From Micromussa lordhowensis (taxonomy: Eukaryota; Cnidaria; Anthozoa; Scleractinia; Lobophylliidae): a stretch of 64,000 nt of DNA. The position numbers were made by a program, and so were the translations under genes. The notes under the pieces were generated by a model. It was not told where the DNA came from. It worked only from the letters and a program-made list of their open reading frames with translations, and searched no databases. The stretch's first letter is position 1. Each line of letters starts with the position of its first letter. Positions 47,561 to 59,500 of the stretch are shown piece by piece. The stretch lies in contig OZ026597.1 in the NCBI GenBank assembly GCA_964020085.1, forward strand, positions 19,729,021-19,793,020. The letters run 5' to 3'.

Positions 47561-50500
47561 TAACTGATATTCGTGATTTTACCACACAATTCTACGTGAT
47601 TTTGCGACACAAGTTCTCCAAATAGTTACAGTGGTCTATCGAGAGTGCCTTAGCCATGCAATATGCAATACGGAGCCTTGATTTAGCCATTCGCGATTTT
47701 GCTTCCTACAAAACTGTTTTTAATGTAAGAACAGGTCCTTACTTTCTTATTTTCGTAATTCGGGAAAACAAAATTTTTTTTATCCGTGAACCGTGATCCT
47801 CTATATTTAAGGTTCGTGAACCGTGCCAGAGACTTCCCTGTACGACCCTCTTGATATCTAGAGCTTTTAATCGGACATTGTAAACATACCACGAGAAGAT
47901 GGTAAATTGTTTTTTTGTTAGATTATTTTTTATCAGTGCTGGCCTGATGGGCCGCTTGGCACATATGTAGACTTTGACTTCCACCGTCTGAGTTTCTATT
48001 TGCAGAACGAGTGCTTGTGCCAAATGTTTCCCATGAAAATCACTTGATTTTCATGCAAATGACCGTGCAGGTGACATATATTTTCATACCAATAGTTTCG
48101 CTCAAAGACTCGTTTTGCCACAGGGGCAAAAGTAAACTTGGCATTGGGCTATTCATCCATGAGCTGCTCAGATAGCCTTTGATTATAATCAGTCGCCTAG
48201 ATAGCCAAAGTAAGTCCCAGATGTGTACACTATTTTCAGCTGACATGTTGGTGTACAACAGAGTCACACCAACACAGCAGCTCCATGCTGGACTCTGTAA
48301 ATTTGTGCAAAATATTTTGACAAATATCTCAGGGTTTGGGAAAACATACAGACCTAAAACTTGGGGAAGTGTCTTTTTTTATTTATCTCTTATAACAACA
48401 TAATTTCTTGACTTTATCCACTGAATGGTTTTCAACAATTTTTTTATTGCATGACAGTGCAAATGAAGAATTGCTAAAAAATGTTATTAAGAGAGGTGAG
48501 AAAGACGGAAAGAGTGAAAATAGATCCAATAGAAGTTTGCTGTGCGAAGATTCAGACCAGAAATGGTTTCAGTGAGTTATGTTTATTTATTTTATTTCCT
48601 GCAGATTCTGAATACACAAACAAGGATGTGACTAGTCTGCCATGCTCTTCCATTATTGACCACAAAAATTCTTCTGGAATAAGTATTCCACAAGGATTAC
48701 CTTTTGCCAGTGAAGGCTATTTAACCCAGGCACAGAAATTAGAAGTCAACTTGGACAAGAATTTTATAAGCTCCGACACTCTGAGAGCTAAGGCTGGGAG
48801 TAGCTTTTATTTTGATGTTAAGAAACAGAACACTTCCACAGATGTGATAATCAACAAAGAGAAACATGGGAAAACTTTATCCAAGTGTGAGAGTGAAAAC
48901 AGTGATTTATGGGCCAGTTCTTCTGAAAATTTGTCTGCACAGTCGTCTGTGCTGAGGAACTTTGAAACAAAACCAACAGCTTTTGAGGACAAGGCTGGGA
49001 AAACTACAAACACAGGCATTTCCATGGAAGCTCTTGTTTCTAAGAGCATTTCTCGAAGTGCAATTGAGGCCCCGCTTACCAATAGTGATGCACCATCAAT
49101 GAGATACAAATTCTTTGAGTGTAGAAACTATGGTGATGACAATTATGACAAATGTATGAGGACATCAGACGTTGATCAGAAAGGAAATGTTGACTCTAAG
49201 GTTACTCTTGCCCCAATAAGACATCCAGAACTTGTTCGGAATGGTGCCAATTCTGATGCACTTAAAAAACAGAGTGATTCTCTGTCTGGTTCTGGGAGTT
49301 CAAGAACAGGTTTGAATGTCAAGTTTTCAAGTGTGGAAGAGAGTCATAGTGATGGCAAAATCAACAATAAAAAGTTACCTCTACCTACCAGTAATGCTAG
49401 AACTCATAGTCCAATTCCAGAAGCTTTAAACAGGAATCTTTCTATGGAACCTCATCACTCGAGCAAAAGCCCAAGTTCTATTACTTCATTACCAGGCAGT
49501 CCTGCATTGCAATCATCCTCATCAAGACCAGGACTTGACTCAAGTATTCAGTCACCTTCATCTCTTTCAATTGCTGGTTCCAGGGTACATTCTTCAATGA
49601 AGGACCGGAAAACTCCATCAAGTCCTTTTCAGCCTGTCATAGTAAAGCATGAATTTCAACCTACAGAGACCACAAAAGGGATTAGACAAGAGGTAAATAC
49701 CCCCGGTTTTACACCTTCAGACTCGAAAGTACCATTCCTGTCTTCACTGTCCATAACATCAGGGGAGCAAAGCAAACAAAACATGGATTCCAAGGGAAGT
49801 TATGGATTTAATGAATCAAGAGGTAACAGCCCTCTTCCTGGTCAAGGAACAGAGGATCATGAAAAGTCGTACAAGGCGGCTAGAGCTCTGACCAGACCAC
49901 ACCCAGCTTTGATTTCAAGGAGTGGTAATTCACTTGCTCCATCCCTTCCTGTGGGTGTGGCCCATCCTTACCCAAGGGCTTCAGATGGTGGATTGGCATC
50001 AAACCATTCGAAAGCCTCTGAACACAAGACTTCAGCTACTGTTTCATCTGTGACATCAAGTAAAGGTACAGTATTGTAGGTGTATAAAAAATAGTTATTC
50101 TTGTTTATCTTCGAAGGTCCCTCACATACATGTACTGTATAGTATGATGTTCTCTAGTACAAGTCATGAAACAATTCCGAAGTTAGAACTTTTATAAGTG
50201 ATGTATTATAAATAATCCATTTTGCAAAAGGGGAAATATGGGTTATTGACCAAGCTTGTTCGGTCAAGATGGCTGGATCTTGGCCAAGTTCTTTTTTTGT
50301 GTGTGTTTATGGACCGACATGCCTTCTCGGTCCATAAACACGCAAAAAAAAACTCGGCCAAAATCCAGCCATCTTGACCAAACAAGCTTTGTCAATAAAG
50401 GATTTATTACATGTATATGGCTTTCGGGGAAATTTTTCTTGCGGGACAAGGCGGGTAGTCCCGAGCAGGCAAGATAGATACATCTTTCCCACTTGGGTAG

Positions 50501-53500
50501 CCAATGGTGGATAGCGTTCAAAGGCTGCCCATTCAATTTGTTTTATGTTGGCCACTGCTCAGCCACAGGTCAATTAGAGTTGCAAGCAACTTTTTGAGGT
50601 ATGTGCGCTGGAGCCTAACATCCCATCCAGATCCTGTTGCAATTTAAAGGATCATATCAAGAGGAGACAGATGCCACGGGCTGAGCACTGGCTTTTGTTT
50701 CTGTAGCATGAAGTGATTGGGTTTTATCATTTCACCCCTACATGGAATGCTATTCCATCAAAAGTTTTCTCCCATCCTTCCTGGCATTCTCAGGTATTGT
50801 GAGCGTAAAACGTCTTACACAAGAACACAAGAACATAGCACAAGGACTCTAGCCACAGCTCATACCTGCATGTCATAATCTGGATTCTAACACACTAACC
50901 ATGAGGCCCATGATGCACTTACCATTGTAAAATCACACTTCAAAGTAGCATTACATTTCATACATGTTCCTTTATACATGTGTATTTGCAGTAACTTATT
51001 CAAGTACTTCTCCCAAACCAAGTGCCGTTGATTTGTCTGCAGAGCTGCCGCAGGCAGAGAACAAAGCTAAGCAACTCCAAACGTTGCAAGTGCCTATTCC
51101 AGTGGGAGAAGTGTCACCAGTATCGCTAAAGAGAAGTCCAGGACCTGCCATTCACTCTGGCCTTCCCTCTGTTCTGTCAATGATTGGACCCGGAATAAAA
51201 ACTCAGGGATCTGTGTCATCCCACCCTAGCATTAGGCCAGGTTTGATTACTATTTAGTTTCTGTTTCAGAGAGCCTTTTAATATATACACCTGTGATTTG
51301 ATCAGTGGTTGGTAACTGCAATGGTGATGTAATTGTAAAGTATCGTTAAACCGTCTGTTCCAGAGAGCTTTTTAATATATACACCTGTGGTTTAATCACT
51401 GGTTGATAGTTGCAATGGTGATGTAATTGTAAAGTATCTTTAAACCGTCTTATTTATTTCAGATCAACTCTTTTTCCCTTTATATTTGCTAGCATCTTGT
51501 AGTCTGTCATTCATCCTTTTCATCTGCATCTTGTGTGTCCTGGATTATAGGTTTCTAATGTCCTCATTTGCTAGTCTATCATGAGTCCTCCTTCCCTTCA
51601 ATTCTTTGGATTAAAAATGAACGAAAATCTTGTTATATGTTTGATAATTTATAATGTAAAATCCCCACTTGTATTGTGTATTTCAGGAGTAAAAGCTTCA
51701 GGGATGAATGAGCCAATTAGAAGTGAGAGAAAAAATGAAACTTTGTTCAGAGAAGCATCAGCCTATGCAACCTCAAAGTCACCTGTACCACACCCATTAG
51801 CCCTGTCAAAACCCTCCACAGAAGGGAACAGTCCTCAGCAGTCAGCAGCTGGAACAGCATTATGGCAAAAAGCAAGAGCATCTGATGATAGCAGTAGGGA
51901 TGACTCTGAAGTCGTCATTGTGAAAGAAGAACCTCTCACTTCTAGTTCTTCAAAAGACAAGGCTGTAGCAGAAAAAGAGAGAGAAAGGAGAGATATCAGG
52001 GACACTACTGCAGACCTAAGTTACAGAACCCAAGAACCTATTTCTGCAGAACAGCTGCGAAATTTACAATTTCAGCAGCAGTTGACACTGCAGCAGTACT
52101 ACCAGCCATTCATGCAGGCAGGCGGCATGCCAATGGAGATGCTGAAGAGTCTCAGTCAACTAGCATACATGCAGGACATACCTGTAGATCCCAAGGCTAC
52201 ATTTGCAGCCCAGGCACAGTTGCTCCAAAACATGCAGCCAGAGCAACAGATGCAACTGATGCAGCTGCACAGACAGATGATGTTGGAACAGGAGAAAAAG
52301 GTGTGTGACGTGACTCCTGTAGATGGCACATGTAGATATGTGAGATACATGTAGCTTGTGGTTAGAAATTTTTTTTAATGTCTCATTTATCTCCTAAATT
52401 CCTATATCTGAAAACAGCAAGATTGATCTAACAAAATTCTGTTCACAAGAAGCATTTACTTTAAATTAATAAACAAATTATAATATAATATTAGAGAGAA
52501 AACCACATCAGCCTTAGCTGGTTTTCATGCAGGTCCTCTATCCTGGTCGAATACATACCTTGTGTTCAAGGTAAGTACGTCAATAATTTTTACACCCAGG
52601 TTTTGAATGTACTATAATCAATTGAATGGGAAGGAATATCCTTCTGAATTTTGGTAATCACTGCTTATTGCTAGCCCCAGTGTTGCAGAAAAACAATCAG
52701 AACGTTTATGTTAACACAGCAATGTGATTTTTGCTGCCGTATTGGAAAGTTGTCAAAGTTTAACTGAGTAATTTGCATATTTGCAAGGGTTTGTATGGGG
52801 AGAGAATAGCTTGCGGAAAAAGTACTGTTGAATTTTAATAAACATTGCTTACCTGAACTCCAGTGGTGGTTTTTCAGCGTTCTATGTGGTTTTCTAGCAG
52901 ATTCGTTGCATTTCTATCAAGTTATAGTTCCACCGTTATAGTTCTCTCTTTCAAAATGTTACCAAGGTTGGGTACTCACGGTTGTGTACTCACGCCAAAA
53001 GCCGAGCGGACCACTTGATGGAAACTGGCCGTAAAATTCCCCCGTAAAATCCCCTCTAAATTTCACTTAGAACATGAACGACAGTTCTACTATCCATTTA
53101 GCTTCCTTGTAAATATGCAAACTAGGCAAATTACCGTAAACGTTGATGTGTAAGCCGCACATTTTCTTTCGCAAAATTGAAGCCAAAAATCAATGGTGTG
53201 GCTTAAACATAAAAGAAACTGAGAGCATGTTGCTGTTGTTTATTGACTTTTCCATGAGTGGTGGCTCCTAAAGGAGCCGTTTGTGTCTTCGAGTGTTTAT
53301 CGACGAATCTTGCTCTCCAAGAGTTCTTTCAAGTGGTTAATTTTCACTTTACTCGAACAACTAAACACCAACCAACAAGGAATCTCCATTCCTCTGCACA
53401 GCTGTTTGCAGTAATGTCTACGGCCAGTCACTTCCACGCAATATCTTTCCGCCACATGCGATAAAATACCACAAAAATTTGCAAGTACTCGCGAGATAAA

Positions 53501-56500
53501 TGGCCAACTGTTTTGATGTTTTTGACCACCTTTACGGCAAATTTGTCGACTGCATTATCAAGCTTCTGTTCTGCCTATTGCGGGTTTTTCGCCTATTGCG
53601 CCTATTGACGTGTGTTAGTGATGCCCAGTTGATACCTGCACGACGCTCAGGCCTCCCCACATTTAAAGCATACTAAGCACTTGTTCGTTTTGTTTCAATG
53701 GCGAAGGAATTTCAACTTTATGGCGTGTTTCGAAGTTGATAAAATCTTGAAAAATCTGATCAAAAGAGCATTTTAAGTTAAAGATGTCATAAATTCAAAC
53801 GAAAAAGAAGATACAACAAATGAAATTTCGCTTTCTTTAGACTTGATAAATGTGAAAGATGGCAACAATTTCTATGTCAGTGTTTCAAAACCTTGATTGT
53901 TTGTCCTTGTTTGTTCATAGCAATACAACTCTACTGGAACTTCAAAATTTATTGTTTTTATTTTTTTCCAAAATTGGGGTTACGGCTTATCTATGGATGT
54001 GGCTTATACATGGAGGTTTCTGGTATGTGACAGTACAGAGGTCAACAAAAATTGAGCATCTAGCTTGGGGAACCTGTGGTACCATTCCCCCTCAATATTA
54101 TTTCAGGGTTTGAATTGCATTGTAGGGCAAGCAAGTCATGAGGTGGTTTTCACTTTTACTTCCAGATAAAATCTGGTTTATACGGTGTAAAATTAAAATG
54201 TTCTCGTCAGCACACATTGGAGATGTGATTTTTCTTTCTAGGGAATGCGCAGCAGCAGTTCAAGCCACCAGGAAGTGAGAAATTTTGAGAAAAAGGAGAC
54301 TCCAAAACCAAGTGACCGAGTGCAGGAAGACAGAAGAATGGATGAGTCCGGCATGAAGAAATCCCCTCAAGGGAAAGCCCACCAGGATGACAGTGATTTC
54401 CGTCGATTTCCCAGTCAAAGTGAGAGTTTGCAGTATACATCATCAAGAGGGTCGCCACCTAAAGTGGTACAGCGCAAACAATTATCAGAAGAACCACCTG
54501 AAAAGAAAAGCAGAGCTGATGATTCATACGAGCGGGAGAGGGAGATGGAGCGTCTAAAGTACAAGCGAGAAGAAGAACTCCTTCAGAAACAGAAACATGT
54601 GCTGCAGATATCGATGTATAAGTAAGACAATTTTTTCTTATGTCCATTCATTTTTAGTTTGTTCATATTTTAATATACCTGAGAGTTGCTGGAGCTTTTT
54701 GTGTGTATATTTATGGAGTTGTGTTTTTCAGCTTCAGGTACATGTACAGTACCGCCTGAAAGTATTTACCCATTAGCACGCGGTAAAACCTCGTCTCTGC
54801 CGAAGGGTTCTGCCGCGAATTCACCGCAGTGGGACGAATTCCTCAACCTCGTCTTGAACGGACGCAACCGAACACCGCGGCAAGCTAGATGCGGTACACT
54901 GCGGCGAAGAAACAATAGAAGCTAATTCTTTTGTCAAAAAGTGTGTCCTTATTGACTGCTCTTATGCGTGAAATTTCCGTGCTTGTAACTTGTTTTAAAC
55001 AGGGCTCGCGACAAAATATATAACTTTTCAGCTTGCTGATGCAGGGGCTAGTGACAGGTTTAATTCACTAGCCAAAACAAATTTTTCACTTGCCAGATAC
55101 TGTACTGTCATCGCATCCAGTCAAGTAAATGCTAGCCTGTGTAGCTAGCGGTATACTTTGAATGAACTGACACGTACAAAGTTTTTGCGTCCTTGATTCT
55201 CAAAGAACCGCCGTCAAAACCTCGAAACTGGCGCCGCCGAAAAACTTTTACCTATTCATGATTTTCACGAACATAAAAAATCGATGTTATAATTATAAGC
55301 GTCGCACAACAAGGAAAACCAAAGTCTTTGCCCGTGAGAAATTCTCACAGATCTTCACAGATGTCTTCACAATTACAAAGTTTTTGCGTCCTTGATTCTC
55401 AAAGAACCTCCGTCAAAACCTCGAAACTGGCGCCGCCGAAAAACCTATTCATGATTTTCACGAACATAATAATTCGTTCCGACATAACTCTATACACTGC
55501 AGACGTAGGCATCGATGATATAATTATAAGCGTCGCACAACAACGAAAACCAAAGTCTTCGCCCGTGAGAAATTCTCACAGATTTTCACAGATGTCTTCA
55601 CAATTACAAAGTTTTTACGTCCTTGATTCTCAAAGAACCGCCGTCAAAACCTCGAAACTGGCGCCGCCGAAAAACCTATTCATGATTTTCACGAACATAA
55701 TAATTCGTTCCGACATAACTCTATACACTGAAGACGTAGGCATCGATGTTATAATTATAAGCATCGCACAACAACGAAAACCAAAGTCTTCGCCCGTGAG
55801 AAATTCTCACAGATCTTCACAGACGTCATCACAATTACGGCCATCGCAAAACATTTCCTTTCTTTCAAAATGCCGCTTCACAATTTCTCATGAACACAAT
55901 AATTCGTTCCATCCTAACTTTTTTACAAATTTCAAACATAGGCATCATTTTAACTTTCGAACAACTGCGATTCTAAAAGTTATATATGGATTTGCAGTGG
56001 ACGAATTCGGCAAGCTTGTGCCGTACCATAAAATCACATTGGTCTTTATCGGATTGCGTGTCACGGTCTCAAATAGACTAAATGCCCCGCAGTCAGAAAT
56101 ATTCACCGAATTCCGACTGAAATCCTCAACCAAACCTACATTGAAATTATTTGCTGTTTCTTTACAAATTTCAAGCGATCCTAAATACTATTTTCGTTTT
56201 ACATTCGACGAATTTATCGAACTTACATGTATGCCGGGCATTTAGCCCATTTGAGACCGTGACCGGCAGTCTCACAAATGATTGTCAATTATGCAATTTC
56301 ACCGTACACACAAGCTAGGTAATTCATCGAATTTACCGAGAATTTACCAATGTGATTTTATGGTATGTTCAAGCTTTCGGAATTCGTTCGTTGATCGATG
56401 CAAACTTTCAGAAGCTTCACAATAGTATTCACATAAACAACTCTCAACGCATACCGACACAAGTGCACGTGACTACAAAAAACGTGATTTGTCATGCAAC

Positions 56501-59500
56501 ATGAGTTCAAGCGTGTGAATTAAAAAACTTGCTTTAAACTGTAATGTGGCTTGTCGCTTAACGATTGTTTTTTTTTCGGACTCTGAAGAAACTATTTATT
56601 TGGAAGAAAGTTTTATCCCTGGAAGTACTTTTGTATCAAAGATGAAATACTCAAACCAAATAGAGCGGCATTGAAGCTACATGTAAGTACAGTATTTCGC
56701 ACCGCGGCGCTGACAGCGAAAGACAGCAAACTATTTATCTTGATAGCGACGTATCTTTAACCAAAAAAAAACGAATTTCCTTACATTTCACTTCCCATTC
56801 ACCGCAAGAAAGTCATGAAATGTAGCGACACTGTAGTAATGGATTCTTGTGAAGTTAACAACGCTTCAGCGGGGTCTTTTAGTATTATGACGAATACATG
56901 ATTTGTCACACCGGAGCGTGAAGATGGCATTGTAAAGTTTAATTGAGTCAAAACAAAAGGTCTCTTGGCCTATTCAACTCTGCCGCGTCTTACTATTTAC
57001 CGCGGTATTTTATGTCGCGGCAAACCTAGGTAAAACCTCAGTAAAATTTCGGCACGCCGCGTCATTGCCGAGGCGAGAACGCGGTGTTGATCTGCGAATC
57101 GGCCGCAGCAAAACCTCGGTAAAAGGGTAAATAGTTTCAGGCGGTACTGTACATGTCATTGATTCTCTCGGTAGTGAAAGAAATGAAAAAATGTTGCACA
57201 TGAACAGTGCACAAGCAGGGTGCATGTCAACACTCCAACATACACACCACTTGGAAAATGTACTCTGACCGATAATTATAGTCCTACATTTCCTGCTTCC
57301 TTTCCTAAGGCAATTAGAGAATGATCTGCAAAACAAACAGCTGGGTGGCACCTTTCCTCGCAAACGGCAGGCAACCCCTGAAAACTCAGAGAGACACGGA
57401 AGCACAAGAGAAGAGGATAGAGTGGAAAATGTGGCTGGAGGCGCAAGGGATTTGATTTATCACCGCCCTCAGGTTTGTTGAACTTTATCTTTACTGATTG
57501 CTGTGCTTTTTTTGTTATTATAATTGTTCTCAGAACTACCATACGGTGGAGATTTCCATGCTCCAAGACCAGACTGCTTGTCTCTATATGGGTGCTTCTA
57601 AGCAGCTAATTATGTCATGAAGGCACAAGAACTTTCCCACTGCTCTTGTTTGTAAATAATAATTAAATTAATAATAATTAATATTAATAATTAATAATGA
57701 TTATTGCAGATTATGTTGGCTATACATGCCGACACCTATTTCAGCGCATTAACGAACATAAGCATTGTGTCATTGGTAAACACCTTCGGATGTACACAAT
57801 CCGAGGAACAAAGATCTCTGGCCAATTTACAATCCTCAAGAAATGCCATCGGAAACTGGATTGTTTAATTTATGCAATGCTCTTCATCAAGAAGAAAAAA
57901 CCAACACTTAACACTCAATCTGATTCCATTAAAGCAAAACTTTTTATTTGACAGTTTTCTTTTCTTTTCTCATATGCACGGAGACTTTCACATGTACATT
58001 CACTATATTAAGAACTCACATGTTTTCTCATTTGAATTTGTGAATGATGGCATGGAGCCGTCGAAATGTCATTCTTTTATATCACTACTTTTTATTCTTA
58101 ATTGCTTATCGAAAACCTTAGTTATTATAATAATAATATTATTGTTCTTTAAATGGTACTAAAAATTAGAAACTTCTATTCAGAGTTTGCCTACAGAAGG
58201 TTGCACTTATTTCTCCCAACTGGACTGGTTTTGTTGCAAGACAAGCTGATATTTTAATTAATTCATACTTTTGTTGTTGAAACTTCAGGAGTCAGCAACA
58301 AGCACTGCAAAGGCAGCACACCATTCCTTGGAGGCAGAAAATTCCCAAGCATCACCCCGTGGTCATGTTGGTAAATCTCAATCTCTCTTGGCACCAAGAT
58401 CTCCACGACCTTCAAGGTCACCTGTACCCACATCAAGATACAAAGAAAACTTATCTGCTGCAGATGAAAAGAGAGATGGCTCAAACGCACTTCCTGCCAA
58501 CTTCATGCCTGCAAATCAGTTTCAAGCATATCTGTCACGGCTCAACTTTGATCAGTCAACAGGTGTGTTTGAAGGGCCACTGTTTGTTAATGATCTTAAA
58601 AAGTTTATAATAATACCTTTTGTTGTGGTGTATCAGTTAACTGGTTAGTTGCACACTCAGTGTTTTCTGTTATCTACATCTACATAAAGTTAAGATGCTA
58701 AAATATTAAGACATCACACTGATGCTTTTTAGAATGCTTAATGAATCTAAAAGAATTTACTTAAGGTGATTCCCGGGTAAAAGAACCCGCCATAGATTTC
58801 CAATGAAACTTGGTATGGTGTCATTACAGTACAAGGAGATGTTAAAAACGTAATAAAAAGAGGGGGTCACCGTGCTTGTTTTCATGCCACGATGCTGACA
58901 AATATGGTTATTTTGGTGACTTTTGGTTATCTCAGTGCGCAACAAATAAGCTCGATTATTTTTCAATGCGGCGTGTTATATCACACAGAATTCGACTGTC
59001 TTTGATTGCTTATTCATCTACGTCCCAGAAGAAATGGCTTCAAATACCCTGCATTATTAACTGCTATTTTTATCGTTTAAAGGAAACATAATCTGGACTT
59101 GCTCTAATGGGCCCGTTACGTCTCTATCTGTAGCATTTATTTCATTTGCCAAAAAAGTAGCCATAGATTTCTGCCAATTTTTTTCTCAGTTATTGCGGAT
59201 ATTGTTCTCATTGAATTTATAAAATAAAAAGTGGGGGTCACCGTGCTCGTTTAAGAGGAAATTAGCTTTTATCTCGCTATCGAGCTTAGTTTGAAGGAAA
59301 TCTCTTATGTTTTGTACGCGCGGGCGCTCATGTGCGCGCGCTGATGACGCAAAATTCGTGCGCAGTAGGAATGCGCAATGCAAAACTCATCAAAAGGAAT
59401 CACCTTAAAACGGTTGACAGATTTGATTTGAATTTGTACTGGTTGCATCACATTGTGCTAATCTTGATTTCCTTGCTTCCCAGCATTTCCTGTTTACTTT

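Noticed and set aside
55328..56245. 305-codon open frame
   Set aside because: Kept as a repeat observation only: it lies inside a transposable element and is open because the tandem unit is 231 bp; no domain or start context recognised.
58271..58648. Open frame extending past exon 12 of gene 2 to a stop at 58648 as an alternative protein end
   Set aside because: The donor at 58562 joins in phase to 59931 with continuing family-like sequence; read-through is only possible as a minor isoform.
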